Positions 31,824 to 42,333 are shown, counted from the stretch's first letter. The stretch: DNA of 43,519 nucleotides from an uncultured Myxococcales bacterium (GCA_903847385.1 CAINDO010000354.1:1-43519), one strand, 5' to 3'. Translations and numbers: made by a program. Notes: generated from the sequence alone by a model not told the origin.

Positions 31824-34778
31824 ATGGAAACCACCTACACGCATCGCAAGGCCGGCAGCCTCTACGGGCTGCTCGCGGGCTTCGTCGTGCTGCTCTGGGC
31901 CGGCCTCGGCTTCGCCCAGCAGACGGGCACGCTCTACGGCACGGCCGAGGACGTCAACGGCGCCCCCGTCGCCGGCATCCAGATCACGGTCAACGCGCCG
32001 ACGCTGATCGGCGGGCCGCGCACGCAGCTCACCAACGCCACCGGCCAGTACCAGTTCGTGCTGGTGCCGGTCGGCACCTACTCGGTGACGGCCGAGGCCA
32101 AGGGCTTCCGGAAGGTCGTGAACAAGGGCATCGCCCTGCACCTCGGCGAGAGCGTCGAGACGACCTTCCTGATGGAGACGCAGGCCGTCGAGCAGGTCAT
32201 CGAGGTCAGCGCCAAGGCCCCCGTGGTCGACAAGCGCAAGACCAGCTCCGGGCAGACCTACGACAAGACCTTCTTGAACGACATCCCGCTCGGTCGCGAC
32301 TACCAGAGCGTCGCCGCGGCGGCGCCGGGCGTGACGGAAACCGCCAATGGCAATCCCACCATCCACGGCGGCTCGTCCTACTCGAACAACTACTACCTCG
32401 ATGGCATCAACGTCACGGACCCGACGACCAACACGTTCGGCCTCAACTTCAACTTCGAAGCGATGAGCGAGGTCCAGGTCATCAGCGGTCTGTTCAGCCC
32501 CGAGTACGGCAACGTGACGGGCGGCATCATCAACATCATCACGCAGAGCGGCGGCAACGAACTGACGCTGGACGCCGGCCTGTACCTCAGCGGCGACTCG
32601 ATGGCGATGAAGGACTTCGAGGGCAATACCCGCGACTTCGCGAGCTACGAGGGTTACGTCAACCTCGGTGGTCCCATCGTCGAGGACAAACTCTGGTACT
32701 ACCTGTCGCTGCAATACTCCTACAGCGAGTCGCAGCTCACGGACGAGTCACCGGTGGCCGAGCTCGCCGGGCTCCGGCACCCGAAGCGCCTGTACCAGAG
32801 CTTCTACTGGCTCGGGAAGCTGACCTGGGCCGCGGACGCGCACAACCGCTTCGATTTCAAGCTGCAGGCCGATCCGGCCATGATCGACAACGCGGATCAG
32901 GATCCGGCGGCGGCGGCCAGCTCGGAGACCCACCAGGATCAGGGCGGCCTGCTCGTCGGCCTGAACTACGATGGTTTGTTCGACAAGGTCGTCGTGAAGT
33001 TCTCCGGCGGCTACAACACATCGTTCCTCGACATCTTCCCGCAGGCCCGCGCGACGAGCTCGAGCCCGTTCGGGTTTCCCGGTGTGTTCGGCGTCGGCGA
33101 GCTCTCCAAGAAGAACAGCTTCGGCCGCGCCGTGGGGTGTGTCAGGCGGGAAGACCGCGCAACGCCGATCACAGACGAGGAATGGAAGAAGCAGGGCTGC
33201 ACGCAGGACATCCAGGCCAACGAGGAGTTCGGCAACGGCGCTCAGTACGATCTGGACTCCGGCGGCACCTTCGGCGGCAGCGCGAGTGACGTGTACATCG
33301 TGCGAGAGCGCATCTACTTCAAGCCCACCATCAGCTACTTCCTCGAGGATCTGGCCGGCGACCACGAGCTCAAGACGGGCGTCGAGGTCTCGCTGACCAA
33401 GGACAAGGAGACGACGCGCCACCCCGGCGGCGTGCTCTACATGCTGTACGGCGACTACTCGATCCCCGACTACGACGAGGACGGCGCCCCTGACACCATC
33501 GCCTGGACGACGGGCAGCAACGACAACGAGCTGAAGACGGAGAACAACGGCCGCAGCGTCGCCGGCTTCCTGCTCGACAACTGGAATCTCTTCGACCGCG
33601 TGTACATGCAGCCGGGCTTCCGCATCGAGAACGCGACCTACAACTACGACGAGCTCGATCCGGACTTCAACGGGCGGAACGCCTTCGACTTCACGGTGTT
33701 CTCGCCGCGATTCGGCTTCTCCGTCGACACTTTCGGCGATGGCAAGACGCGGCTGCACGGCGGTTACGCCCGCATGTACGAGACGGGCATGCTCCAGCTC
33801 GCCAAGTTCGTCGGTAAGAGCCTGGAAGCCCGCCGCCTCCTCGGCGACGAGAACGACGGCCAGCCCGCCGGCACGGTTGCCACGGACCGACGCGACTACA
33901 ACTTCAGCGAGCGCGGCCGGATCGGCGTTCAGGGCGGCGCTTCCGGCACGGCCATCGACGAGGCCGATCTCGAGCCGATGCAGATGGACGAGTGGCAGAT
34001 CGGCGTGCAGCAGGCGCTCTCGGAGAACGTTGCCCTGGACGTCTCCTACATCCGTCGAACGACGTCGAACGCTTGGGAAGACAGTGAGCGCAACCTGATC
34101 TGGAATCAGGCCGGTACCGATGTCATCGGGTCCCGCGATGGCAGCGGCCAGCAGACCTTCCTGCTCGAGACCATCGAGGCCGCGCGCCGCTCCTACGACA
34201 CGATCGAGGTCGCGCTGCAGAAGCGCTTCGACGACCACTGGTTGCTCAACACCTCGTACAACCTGACCTGGTACACCGGGACCACGATCGAGCTGCTGAC
34301 CGCCGCCTACGACAACCCTCGCCAGAACGCCTACGCGAACGGCCCCTTGCCCGACGAGCACCGTCACCAGGTCAAGGTCCAGATGTCCTATCACTTCGAC
34401 GTCGGCCTCACGCTCGGCTTCGACTATCTGTTCGAGTCCGGCGGGCCGTACGATCGACTCTATGAGAATTACTACGATGGGATGCACAACAGTCGGCGCG
34501 CCGGGCGTGGCTACAGCGCCGGCCAGGACCCCAACGATCCCTCGGACGACAAGCCGTTGCGCCTCGCCGACTACACGGATCTGGACCTCCGGGCGTCGTT
34601 CGACCTGAACCAGTACATCGGCCAGGACATCTCTCTGGTCGCCGAGATCGAGAACGTGCTGAACCTGCAGGCTGTGACCTCGGTGCAGGAAGAAGAGACC
34701 CTGGAGAAGAACTGGGGCCAGCCGACCAACCGCCAGTCGCCGTTCCAGGCGACCGTCGGCGCGACCTACCACTACTGA
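31824..34778 (+). CDS. Oar-like TonB-dependent outer-membrane receptor
   Basis: A 984-residue receptor. Signal peptide to about residue 32 (GFAQ), a carboxypeptidase-regulatory-like beta-sandwich (about 35-115, GTLYGTAEDVNGAPVAGIQITV), a plug domain (about 135-245, IPLGRDYQSVAAAAPGV, IHGGSSYSNNYYLDGINV, YGNVTGGIINIIT), then a barrel ending in TVGATYHY with the C-terminal aromatic residue expected for outer-membrane insertion. The layout is that of Myxococcus Oar and related peptide/protein transporters. ATG at 31824 has GGAG about 9 bases upstream; GTG at 31803, overlapping the previous stop, is an alternative. It is followed 43 bases later by its own TonB-ExbB-ExbD genes, so it is probably the client of that motor. 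Confidence 0.92.
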   Translation: METTYTHRKAGSLYGLLAGFVVLLWAGLGFAQQTGTLYGTAEDVNGAPVAGIQITVNAPTLIGGPRTQLTNATGQYQFVLVPVGTYSVTAEAKGFRKVVNKGIALHLGESVETTFLMETQAVEQVIEVSAKAPVVDKRKTSSGQTYDKTFLNDIPLGRDYQSVAAAAPGVTETANGNPTIHGGSSYSNNYYLDGINVTDPTTNTFGLNFNFEAMSEVQVISGLFSPEYGNVTGGIINIITQSGGNELTLDAGLYLSGDSMAMKDFEGNTRDFASYEGYVNLGGPIVEDKLWYYLSLQYSYSESQLTDESPVAELAGLRHPKRLYQSFYWLGKLTWAADAHNRFDFKLQADPAMIDNADQDPAAAASSETHQDQGGLLVGLNYDGLFDKVVVKFSGGYNTSFLDIFPQARATSSSPFGFPGVFGVGELSKKNSFGRAVGCVRREDRATPITDEEWKKQGCTQDIQANEEFGNGAQYDLDSGGTFGGSASDVYIVRERIYFKPTISYFLEDLAGDHELKTGVEVSLTKDKETTRHPGGVLYMLYGDYSIPDYDEDGAPDTIAWTTGSNDNELKTENNGRSVAGFLLDNWNLFDRVYMQPGFRIENATYNYDELDPDFNGRNAFDFTVFSPRFGFSVDTFGDGKTRLHGGYARMYETGMLQLAKFVGKSLEARRLLGDENDGQPAGTVATDRRDYNFSERGRIGVQGGASGTAIDEADLEPMQMDEWQIGVQQALSENVALDVSYIRRTTSNAWEDSERNLIWNQAGTDVIGSRDGSGQQTFLLETIEAARRSYDTIEVALQKRFDDHWLLNTSYNLTWYTGTTIELLTAAYDNPRQNAYANGPLPDEHRHQVKVQMSYHFDVGLTLGFDYLFESGGPYDRLYENYYDGMHNSRRAGRGYSAGQDPNDPSDDKPLRLADYTDLDLRASFDLNQYIGQDISLVAEIENVLNLQAVTSVQEEETLEKNWGQPTNRQSPFQATVGATYHY

Positions 34779-34821
34779 TCTCCACGCCGAGCCCAAACCC
34801 ACGCCGGACTGACGCCCCCCC

Positions 34822-35613
34822 GTGTTCGACCACTTCTCCGGCGAGACCCTTCAGGGCACCCGCCAGCGGCTGATCGCCTCGCTGGCCGGGGCCGGCGCGG
34901 TCTATGCCGTGCTCGGCGTGGGGGCCATGGCGCTGTTCGCGCACTACGCCGTGCCGGTGGTGGAAGAAGAGAAGGCCGTGGACGTGAAGTTCGTGGCCTC
35001 GGCACCTCCGCCACCCCCCCCGCCGCCGCCGACGGCGAGCCCGGACCCCGCACCGGCGCCGCCACCTCCGCCGCCCAAGTCTCGCCCGCCCAAGCCCAAC
35101 GAGGTCCTGCCGCCGCCCAAGCCGATCGAAGCCCCGAAGGACATCCCGGCGGATGCCCCGAAAGAAGCCGACCCCTCGCAGGAGACGGGTCCACCGCCCT
35201 CACCGGAGGGCGCCGGCGAGGGCGATCCCTTCGGGCAGCGGGGCGGCAAGGTCGATGGTCAGGCCGGGGGCAAACCCGGCGGCACGGGCACGGGCACGGG
35301 GCCGGCCGCGCCGGCTTCCGAGGCGCCCGTGGTGCTGCCCCCCGGGGCGACCCCGGCCGAGCCCGTGGACGCGAACGCCAAACCCGAGTACCCCCGCGCG
35401 GCCATCGAGGCGCGGTTCACGGGTGAGGTCGTGGTCAAGGTCATCGTGCACGTCGACGGTCACGTCGAGGTCGTCAAAGTCGTCAAGTCCGACCCCAACT
35501 TCGACGCGACGGTCCTCGCGTTCCTGAAGACCTATCGGATGAGACCCGCGGTGTACAACGGGAAGCCCATCGCGGTGTTTCGCAACCTCCGTTTCCCCTT
35601 CAAACTCGACTGA
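34822..35613 (+). CDS. tonB: TonB energy-transducing protein
   Basis: A 263-residue protein with an N-terminal membrane helix (about 17-41, GAGAVYAVLGVGAMALFAHYAV). A Pro-rich span for crossing the periplasm (about 60-115) and a Gly-rich stretch (about 130-170) follow. The C-terminal TonB domain (about 185-263) has KPEYPRAAIEARFTGEVVVKVIVHVDGHV and YRMRPAVYNGKPIAV. It links the ExbB/ExbD motor to the receptor encoded upstream. GTG start at 34822 fits the helix position; no strong ribosome binding site is seen. It is followed 29 bases later by exbB. Confidence 0.92.
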   Translation: MFDHFSGETLQGTRQRLIASLAGAGAVYAVLGVGAMALFAHYAVPVVEEEKAVDVKFVASAPPPPPPPPPTASPDPAPAPPPPPPKSRPPKPNEVLPPPKPIEAPKDIPADAPKEADPSQETGPPPSPEGAGEGDPFGQRGGKVDGQAGGKPGGTGTGTGPAAPASEAPVVLPPGATPAEPVDANAKPEYPRAAIEARFTGEVVVKVIVHVDGHVEVVKVVKSDPNFDATVLAFLKTYRMRPAVYNGKPIAVFRNLRFPFKLD

Positions 35614-35642
35614 GTCGGGGCCCTCGCAAAGGACGTCCGGAC

Positions 35643-36332
35643 ATGGATTTCTCGTTGACCGCCATCTGGGCGAGTATGGGTTTTCTGGCCAAGAGCGTGG
35701 CCATCGTGCTGCTGGTGTTCGCCGTGGCCAGCCTGGGTGTGTTCATCGAACGCGTGCTGTTCTTCCGCAAGGTCGTCGGCCGCGCGAGCGTCTTCGCCCG
35801 GGCGTCCACGCCACTGCTGGAGAAGGCGGACCTGGAGAAGCTGCTCGCGGTCTGCGCCGAGCACGTGGGCCTGCCGCTGGCCGAGGTCGTGAAGTCCGGC
35901 GTGACGGCCTACCGCAAGGGGGTGGCGGACGCCGCCGACGGCACGGGCACGCTGCACCCCGTCGAGCTCGCCAAACGCTCGCTGGACCGGCGCGTCGAGT
36001 CACTGCAGGCCGAGCTGCGGCGCGGCTTCTCGGTGCTGGCCTCCGTCGGGTCGATCTCGCCGTTCGTGGGGCTCTTCGGCACCGTGGTGGGCATCATCAA
36101 CGCCTTCGAGGGCATCGCCCGCACGGGCTCCGGCGGTCTGGGCAGCGTGTCCGCGGGCATCGCCGAGGCCCTGGTCGTGACGGCTTTCGGCCTCGCCGTG
36201 GCCATCCCCGCCGTGCTGGCCTTCAACTTCCTGACGACGCGGGTCGAGCGCCTGGACCTGGCCCTGGACCAGTCGGCGGGCGAGCTGCTCGACCACCTGG
36301 AACACACCCATGGCGTCGGGAAGAAAGCGTAG
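35643..36332 (+). CDS. exbB: ExbB/TolQ-family proton channel protein
   Basis: A 229-residue protein with three membrane helices (about 12-34, 128-152, 165-190). The MotA/TolQ/ExbB signature is VASVGSISPFVGLFGTVVGIINAFEGIA followed by GIAEALVVTAFGLAVAIPAV. It forms the pentameric stator of the Ton motor. AAGGA lies 9 bases before the ATG. Its end overlaps the first exbD by 23 bases. TolQ is the other possibility, but the TonB gene next door decides for ExbB. Confidence 0.93.
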   Translation: MDFSLTAIWASMGFLAKSVAIVLLVFAVASLGVFIERVLFFRKVVGRASVFARASTPLLEKADLEKLLAVCAEHVGLPLAEVVKSGVTAYRKGVADAADGTGTLHPVELAKRSLDRRVESLQAELRRGFSVLASVGSISPFVGLFGTVVGIINAFEGIARTGSGGLGSVSAGIAEALVVTAFGLAVAIPAVLAFNFLTTRVERLDLALDQSAGELLDHLEHTHGVGKKA

Positions 36333-36754
36333 GCCCTCGGGCGGCCCGACGCCCGAGATCAACGTCACGCCCCTGGTGGACGTGGTGCTGGTGCTGCTCA
36401 TCATCTTCATGGTGATCGCGCCGCAGCTCGAGGGCGGGCAGCGCGTCGAGGTGCCCGGCATCTTTCACCCGGACCCCAAGCTCAAGGGCAGCCTCGAGCC
36501 GCTGACGATCTCGGTCAACGCCGAGGGCCAGCTCTTCGTGGACAAGGCCCCGGTCACGCCCGCCGAGCTGGAGACGACGCTGCGGGCCCGCCACGAGGCC
36601 GATCCCAAGCAGCGCGTGCTCCTCAAGGGCGACAAGGCGTTGAAGTACGGCGAGATGCGCGCCCTGTTCCGGCAGTGCCAGGAGATCGGCTTCCCCGGGG
36701 TGTCGCTGGTCGTCAGCGACCGCGCGCGGCGGGGCGAGGACGCGGAGGGCGAAG

Positions 36755-36765
<11 letters not shown>
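36310..36765 (+). CDS. exbD: ExbD-family protein, first copy
   Basis: A 151-residue protein with a short basic N-terminus, one helix with the essential Asp (NVTPLVDVVLVLLIIFMV, residues 18-35) and a periplasmic domain. It couples proton flow to TonB. It overlaps exbB by 23 bases and the second exbD by 11 bases. The membrane-helix DNA is almost identical to that of the second copy, while the periplasmic halves differ clearly. Confidence 0.93.
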
Positions 36766-37243
<478 letters not shown>

Positions 37244-37282
37244 GCCGGCGGCGGTGCGGCGCCGGGTCTTCGTCAATCCCCG

Positions 37283-37310
37283 TTGCCGTGGCCGCCGCAG
37301 CGAATACACT
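37283..37310 (+). promoter_or_regulatory. Predicted leaderless promoter of elaA
   Basis: TTGCCG (37283-37288), a 16-base spacer and TACACT (37305-37310) end 8 bases (CGCGCGTC) before the ATG at 37319. No ribosome binding site is visible. Confidence 0.5.
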
Positions 37311-37318
37311 CGCGCGTC

Positions 37319-37798
37319 ATGGAAGCGATCAACTGGCGCTGGGCGACCTTTGCCGATCTGAGCCTGGCCGACCTCTACGCCGTAATGGCGCTGCGTCAGC
37401 GGGTCTTCGTGGTCGAGCAGCACTGTCCGTACCTCGACGCGGACGGGCTCGACGCCGGGGCCTGGCACCTGATCGTCAAGACGAAGCAGATCGTCGGCGG
37501 CCTTCGCGTGTTGCCCGCGGGCGCGCGGTTCCCCGAGATGTCGATCGGCCGCGTGTGTACCGCGCCCGAGGTCCGCAAGATGGGCCTCGGCCGGGAGATG
37601 ATGCGCCGCGCCATCGCCAAGTTCGGTGACCGCCCGCTCACGCTCAGCGCCCAGTCGTACCTGCGCCGGTTCTACGAGGAGTTCGGCTTCGTCGTCGTCG
37701 GCGACGAGTACCTCGAGGACGACATCCCCCACATGAAGATGACCCGCGCGGCCACCCGGCCCAACTCGCGGCCGCCCGCCCGCGGCCCCGTGGCCTGA
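37319..37798 (+). CDS. elaA: ElaA-type GNAT acetyltransferase
   Basis: A 159-residue GNAT protein. The ElaA hallmark is present in order: W-x-x-x-x-F-x-x-L...LYAVMALRQRVFVVEQHCPYLDADGLD, then RVLP..., SIGRVCTAPEVRKMGLGREMMRRAI (acetyl-CoA loop with KMGLGREM), and LSAQSYLRRFYEEFGFVVVGDEYLEDDIPHMKM. Substrate of the family is unknown. A basic Pro-rich tail of about 20 residues is added at the C-terminus. The start at 37319 is supported by the family N-terminus. The gene leads an apparent run with the keto-acid cleavage enzyme 34 bases later, but that gene has its own strong AGGAG. Confidence 0.9.
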   Translation: MEAINWRWATFADLSLADLYAVMALRQRVFVVEQHCPYLDADGLDAGAWHLIVKTKQIVGGLRVLPAGARFPEMSIGRVCTAPEVRKMGLGREMMRRAIAKFGDRPLTLSAQSYLRRFYEEFGFVVVGDEYLEDDIPHMKMTRAATRPNSRPPARGPVA

Positions 37799-37832
37799 CC
37801 GCTCCGCCGCTTCGCCCGCCCCAGGAGTTCCC

Positions 37833-38705
37833 ATGTCGCTGCCCCAGGACAAGGTCGTCGTCACGTGCGCCCTGACCGGCGTGCTGACGAACCCGGCCCA
37901 GCACCCCGTGCCCGTGACCCCGGCCGAGATGGCCGCCGAGGCGCGCCGCGCCTTCGACGCCGGTGCCACCGTGATGCACTGCCACTTCCGCGACCAGCGG
38001 CCGGGCATGGGTTTCCTGCCCACGTGGGAGCCGGGCATCGTCGCCGAGATCTGCGACGCCATCCGCGCGGCCTGCCCGGGTGTGCTGCTCAACCTGAGCA
38101 CGGGTGTGGTCGGGCCGGACATCGGCGGTCCGAAGGCTTGCCTGGAGCGCGTGAAGCCCGAGATGGCCGCGCTGAACTCCGGCTCGCTCAACTACCTGAA
38201 ACTCAAGGCGAATGGCGACTGGGCCTGGCCGCCCATGCTCTTCGACAACCCCGTCGAGAAGGTGAAGGCCTTTCTGGACGTGATGAACCCGCTGGGCATC
38301 GTCCCCGAGTGCGAGTGTTTCGACACGGGCATCCTGCGCAGCGTGGTGATGTTCGAGCAGAACCGCATGCTCCCCGCGCCGGCGCACGTGTCGCTGGTCA
38401 TGGGCGTGGCGAGCGGCATGCCGGCCAAGGCGAGCTGGCTGCCCCTGCTGGTCGAGGAGATGAGCCCGGGCATGCACTGGCAGACCATCCTGATCGGCCG
38501 CGAGGAGGTCTGGCCGGTGCACCGGCGCGCGGCGGAGCTCGGCGGCAACCTGCGCACCGGCGTGGAGGACACGTTCTACCTGCCCGATGGCAGCAAGACG
38601 ACGGGCAACGGACCCCTGATCGAGACCCTGGTGCGGTACGCCCGCGAGTGCGGCCGGGAGCCGGCCACGCCCGCCGAGGTGCGCGCCCTCTTGGGGGTCC
38701 CCTGA
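37833..38705 (+). CDS. Beta-keto acid cleavage enzyme (BKACE, DUF849 family)
   Basis: A 290-residue TIM-barrel enzyme that cleaves a beta-keto acid with acetyl-CoA to give acetoacetate and a new CoA ester. The founding member is Kce, 3-keto-5-aminohexanoate cleavage enzyme. Zinc ligands His49 and His51 (VMHCHFRD) and Glu245 (GVEDTFYL) are present. TCALTG at the N-terminus and [10 protein letters not shown] fit the family. Substrate differs among members and is not predictable here. AGGAG lies 6 bases before the ATG. The stop overlaps the start of the carboxylase beta subunit by one base (TGATG), so this enzyme and the carboxylase are likely to share a pathway. Confidence 0.88.
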   Translation: MSLPQDKVVVTCALTGVLTNPAQHPVPVTPAEMAAEARRAFDAGATVMHCHFRDQRPGMGFLPTWEPGIVAEICDAIRAACPGVLLNLSTGVVGPDIGGPKACLERVKPEMAALNSGSLNYLKLKANGDWAWPPMLFDNPVEKVKAFLDVMNPLGIVPECECFDTGILRSVVMFEQNRMLPAPAHVSLVMGVASGMPAKASWLPLLVEEMSPGMHWQTILIGREEVWPVHRRAAELGGNLRTGVEDTFYLPDGSKTTGNGPLIETLVRYARECGREPATPAEVRALLGVP

Positions 38706-40309
38706 TGTCCCGCCCGCTGAAGTCCCGGGTCGACCCGCGCAGCGACCGTTTCCTGCAGAACCACGCGGCGAACCAGGCCGCGCTCGTGAAGCTGCGCGAC
38801 GCCCTGGCCGACAGCCGCGCCGGCGGCGGCGAGAAGTACAACACCCGCCACAGGGAGCGCGGCCGTCTGCTGCCCCGCGAGCGCGTGGAGCTCCTGCTCG
38901 ACCGGGACGCCCACTTCCTCGAGATCGCCGCCCTGGCCGGGCACGGCATCGGCGCGGGCGTGAAGGCCGGCGCCAGCATGATCGGCGGCGTCGGGGTCGT
39001 GTCGGGTGTGGAGTGCTTGATCTCGTGCACCGAGGCCACCGTCAAGGGCGGCGCCCTGAACGAGTACTCGGTGATGAAGTCGCGGCGCCTCGCCGAGATC
39101 AGCGAGGAGAACCGGCTGCCGGCGATCCACCTGATCGAGTCCGCGGGCGCCGACCTGCCCAACCAGAGCCGCATCTTCGTGCCGGGCGGACAGGCGTTTC
39201 GGGACATTACCCGGGCCTCGAAGGCCGGGATCCCCAGCGTGTGTCTGGTGTTCGGCAGCTCGACCGCCGGCGGGGCCTACATCCCGGGCATGAGCGACTA
39301 CACCGTGATGGTGGACCAGCAGGCGCGCGTCTTCCTGGCCGGCCCGCCGCTGGTCAAGATGGCCACGAACGAGGAGACGGACGAGGAGTCGCTGGGCGGC
39401 GCGGCGATGCACAGCCGCATCAGCGGCGTGAGCGACTACCTGGCGCGGGACGAGGTCGAGGCCATCCGGCTCGGCCGCGACATCGTCGCTCTGCTGGAGT
39501 GGCGCAAACAGGCGGCGGTGCCCACCGCGCCCGTCTCGGCGCCGCTCTACGACGCCGACGACCTGCTCGGCATCGTGTCCGCGGACGTGAAGGTGCCCTT
39601 CGACGCCCGCGAGGTCATCGCGCGGCTGGTCGACGGCTCGGCCTTCCACGAGTTCAAGCCCGAGTTCGGCAGCACGCTCGTCACCGGCTGGGCGCGCATC
39701 CACGGATTCCCGGTCGGGATTCTCGCCAACCAGGGCGTGCTCTTCAGCGAGTCCGCCCAGAAGGGCGCGCAGTTCATCCAGCTCTGCAACCAGAAGAACG
39801 TGCCGCTGCTGTTCCTGCAGAACATCACCGGCTTCATGGTCGGCACGCAGTACGAGCAGGGCGGCATCATCAAACACGGCGCCAAGCTCATCAACGCCGT
39901 GAGCAACAGCACCGTGCCGGCCATCACGATCATGATGGGCGCGAGCTTCGGCGCGGGGAACTACGGCATGTGCGGGCGGGCCTACGGGCCGCGGTTCCTG
40001 TTCTCCTGGCCCAACCACCGCATCGCCGTGATGGGCGGGGAGCAGCTCGCCGGCGTGCTGGAGATCGTCAAGCGCGACGCCGCCGCCAAGTCCGGCCAGG
40101 CCGTGGACGAGATGGAGCTGCAGATGATGAAGATGATGCTCACGCAGCAAATCGAGAAAGAATCGAACGCCTACTACGCCACCGCGCGCCTGTGGGACGA
40201 CGGCATCATCGATCCGCGGGACACGCGCGACGTCGTCGGCATCTGCCTCTCGGCCACCCACAACGCGAAGGTCGAGGGCACCATGGCCTTCGGCGTCTTC
40301 CGGCACTGA
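38705..40309 (+). CDS. Acyl-CoA carboxylase beta (carboxyltransferase) subunit
   Basis: A 534-residue carboxyltransferase with two crotonase-like halves. CoA-binding [16 protein letters not shown] sits in the first half, and [23 protein letters not shown] with [38 protein letters not shown] in the second. [16 protein letters not shown] and the second-half blocks are closest to 3-methylcrotonyl-CoA carboxylase beta chains, though geranyl- or other acyl-CoA enzymes are possible. It works with the biotin subunit encoded 11 bases downstream. The start at 38705 follows TGATG overlap with the keto-acid cleavage gene; the much longer open frame through that gene is spurious. Confidence 0.92.
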   Translation: MSRPLKSRVDPRSDRFLQNHAANQAALVKLRDALADSRAGGGEKYNTRHRERGRLLPRERVELLLDRDAHFLEIAALAGHGIGAGVKAGASMIGGVGVVSGVECLISCTEATVKGGALNEYSVMKSRRLAEISEENRLPAIHLIESAGADLPNQSRIFVPGGQAFRDITRASKAGIPSVCLVFGSSTAGGAYIPGMSDYTVMVDQQARVFLAGPPLVKMATNEETDEESLGGAAMHSRISGVSDYLARDEVEAIRLGRDIVALLEWRKQAAVPTAPVSAPLYDADDLLGIVSADVKVPFDAREVIARLVDGSAFHEFKPEFGSTLVTGWARIHGFPVGILANQGVLFSESAQKGAQFIQLCNQKNVPLLFLQNITGFMVGTQYEQGGIIKHGAKLINAVSNSTVPAITIMMGASFGAGNYGMCGRAYGPRFLFSWPNHRIAVMGGEQLAGVLEIVKRDAAAKSGQAVDEMELQMMKMMLTQQIEKESNAYYATARLWDDGIIDPRDTRDVVGICLSATHNAKVEGTMAFGVFRH

Positions 40310-40320
40310 GGGGGCGCGCC

Positions 40321-42321
40321 ATGCCGTTCTTCGAGAAGGTTCTGGTGGCCAACCGCGGCGAGATCGCCTGCCGCATCCTGCGCACCTGCCGCGACCTGGG
40401 GCTGGCCACCGTCGCGGTCTACAGCGACGCGGACGCGGACGAGCCCCACGTGAAGCTGGCGGACGAGGCCGTGCGCATCGGCCCGGCCCCCGTGCGCGAG
40501 AGCTACCTCGACATCGAGGCGGTGATGCGCGCCGCGCGGCTCACGGGCGCGCAGGCCGTGCACCCCGGCTACGGATTCCTGTCTGAAAACGCGGACTTCG
40601 CCGAGGCTGTGCGCGACGAGGGCCTGGTGTTCATCGGCCCCCGCGCCGAGACGATCCGGTCGATGGGCAGCAAGGCCGGCGCCCGCACGTTGATGGCGAG
40701 CCACGGCGTGCCCATCGTGCCCGGCTACTCGGGGCTCGATCAGTCCGACGACGCGATGGTCGAGGCGGCGGCGGGCATCGGCTTCCCCGTGCTCATCAAG
40801 GCCAGCGCGGGCGGCGGCGGCAAGGGCATGTCCATCGTGCGCTCGGTGGACGAAATGGCGCCGGCGCTCGCGCAGGCCCGCCGCGTGGCCCATGCCGCGT
40901 TCGGGGACGCGACGCTGCTGCTCGAGCGGTACGTCGAGTCTCCGCGGCACGTCGAGGTCCAGATCTTCGGGGACACGCACGGCGACGCCGTGCACCTCTT
41001 CGAGCGGGAGTGCAGCGTGCAGCGGCGCTTCCAGAAGATCGTCGAGGAGTCGCCCTCGCCCGCGCCGACGCTCACGCCGGCCCTGCGCGAGGCCCTTTGC
41101 GAGGCCGGCGTCACGGCCGCCCGCGCCATGGGCTATGAGGGCGCGGGCACGGTGGAGTTCCTGCTCGACCCGCAGGGGCGCTTCTACTTCCTCGAGGTCA
41201 ACACGCGCCTGCAGGTCGAGCACCCGGTGACCGAGATGGTCACGGGGCTGGACCTGGTGCGCCTGCAGATCCTCGTGGCGCAGGGCATGTCGCTGCGCGC
41301 GCTCCTCCCCGAGGTGCGACAGACGGGGCACGCCATCGAGGTGCGCCTGTACGCCGAGGACCCGGAGAACGACTTCCTGCCGGCCACGGGGCACCTGCTC
41401 GAGTGGGCGCCCCCGGCGGGGCCGGGGCTGCGCTTCGACACGGGCATCGCGGTCGGATCGCGGGTGGACATCTGGTACGACCCGCTGCTGGCCAAGGTCA
41501 TCGCCTGGGGCCCCACTCGCGCCGAGGCCATCCTGCGGCTGGCGGGGGCCCTGCGGGGCCTGGGTGTGCAAGGCGTGAGGACGAACCGGGCGTTCCTGCA
41601 GGCCGTGCTCGCGCACCCCGCGTTCCAGGCCGGGGACACGCACACGCACTTCATCGCGGACCACTTTCCGCCGGCGTCGCGCCACTTCCCGGTCGCGGCC
41701 GAGTCGGTGCACGCCGCCGCCATCGCCGCGGCGCTGGTGGACGCGACGACGCGGCGGCGCACGAATCCGCACGTGCCGGCGGTCCGGCCGGGGTTCCGGT
41801 TGCACGCCGAGGCGACGCAGACTGCGCTCTTCGACGCGCCGGGCGGCGAGGTGCGCGTGGAGTACGCGGCGACGCCCGGGGGTCGCTGGAGGGCCCGGGT
41901 GGGCGCCGACGCCTGGCAGAGCGCGCGCCTGGAGGCCGCCCCCGAGGCCGGCCCGGCGGCCTGGCGACTGACGCTGGACGCCCGCACGCGGGTCTTCCAC
42001 GTCCTCGCCGAGGGCGACACGCGCGGCGTGCGCGGTCCGGACTTCACGCTGCGCCTCGTCGAGCGGCCCCGGTTCCCCGAGGCCGAGCTGGCGGCGGTGC
42101 ACGGCGGGTGCGTGGCGCCCATGCCCGGGCGCGTGGTGCAGGTCCTCGTCGAGGCCGGCGCCGAGGTCGGCCCCGGCACGCCGCTGGTCATCCTCGAGGC
42201 GATGAAGATGGAGCAGACGCTCACGGCGTCCGGCCCGGCCACGGTGGACCGCGTGTGTTTCGCCGCGGGCGATCGCGTCGAGGCCGGGGCGGTGCTGCTG
42301 GAGCTCACCCCCATCGCTTGA
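40321..42321 (+). CDS. Acyl-CoA carboxylase alpha (biotin carboxylase/biotin carrier) subunit
   Basis: A 666-residue protein. A biotin carboxylase domain (about 1-445) has KVLVANRGEIACRI, the ATP-grasp loop KASAGGGGKGM and EVNTRLQVEHPVTE. A middle BT-type domain comes next, then a biotinyl carrier domain with EAMKM; the biotinylated Lys is about residue 629. It carboxylates its own biotin with ATP and bicarbonate and passes the carboxyl to the beta subunit. The domain order matches 3-methylcrotonyl-CoA and geranyl-CoA carboxylase alpha chains. GAGGGG precedes the ATG, 11 bases after the beta gene. No isovaleryl-CoA dehydrogenase or hydratase gene is in the window, so leucine breakdown is only one possibility. 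Confidence 0.94.
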   Translation: MPFFEKVLVANRGEIACRILRTCRDLGLATVAVYSDADADEPHVKLADEAVRIGPAPVRESYLDIEAVMRAARLTGAQAVHPGYGFLSENADFAEAVRDEGLVFIGPRAETIRSMGSKAGARTLMASHGVPIVPGYSGLDQSDDAMVEAAAGIGFPVLIKASAGGGGKGMSIVRSVDEMAPALAQARRVAHAAFGDATLLLERYVESPRHVEVQIFGDTHGDAVHLFERECSVQRRFQKIVEESPSPAPTLTPALREALCEAGVTAARAMGYEGAGTVEFLLDPQGRFYFLEVNTRLQVEHPVTEMVTGLDLVRLQILVAQGMSLRALLPEVRQTGHAIEVRLYAEDPENDFLPATGHLLEWAPPAGPGLRFDTGIAVGSRVDIWYDPLLAKVIAWGPTRAEAILRLAGALRGLGVQGVRTNRAFLQAVLAHPAFQAGDTHTHFIADHFPPASRHFPVAAESVHAAAIAAALVDATTRRRTNPHVPAVRPGFRLHAEATQTALFDAPGGEVRVEYAATPGGRWRARVGADAWQSARLEAAPEAGPAAWRLTLDARTRVFHVLAEGDTRGVRGPDFTLRLVERPRFPEAELAAVHGGCVAPMPGRVVQVLVEAGAEVGPGTPLVILEAMKMEQTLTASGPATVDRVCFAAGDRVEAGAVLLELTPIA

Positions 42322-42333
42322 CCCGGATCGCGC

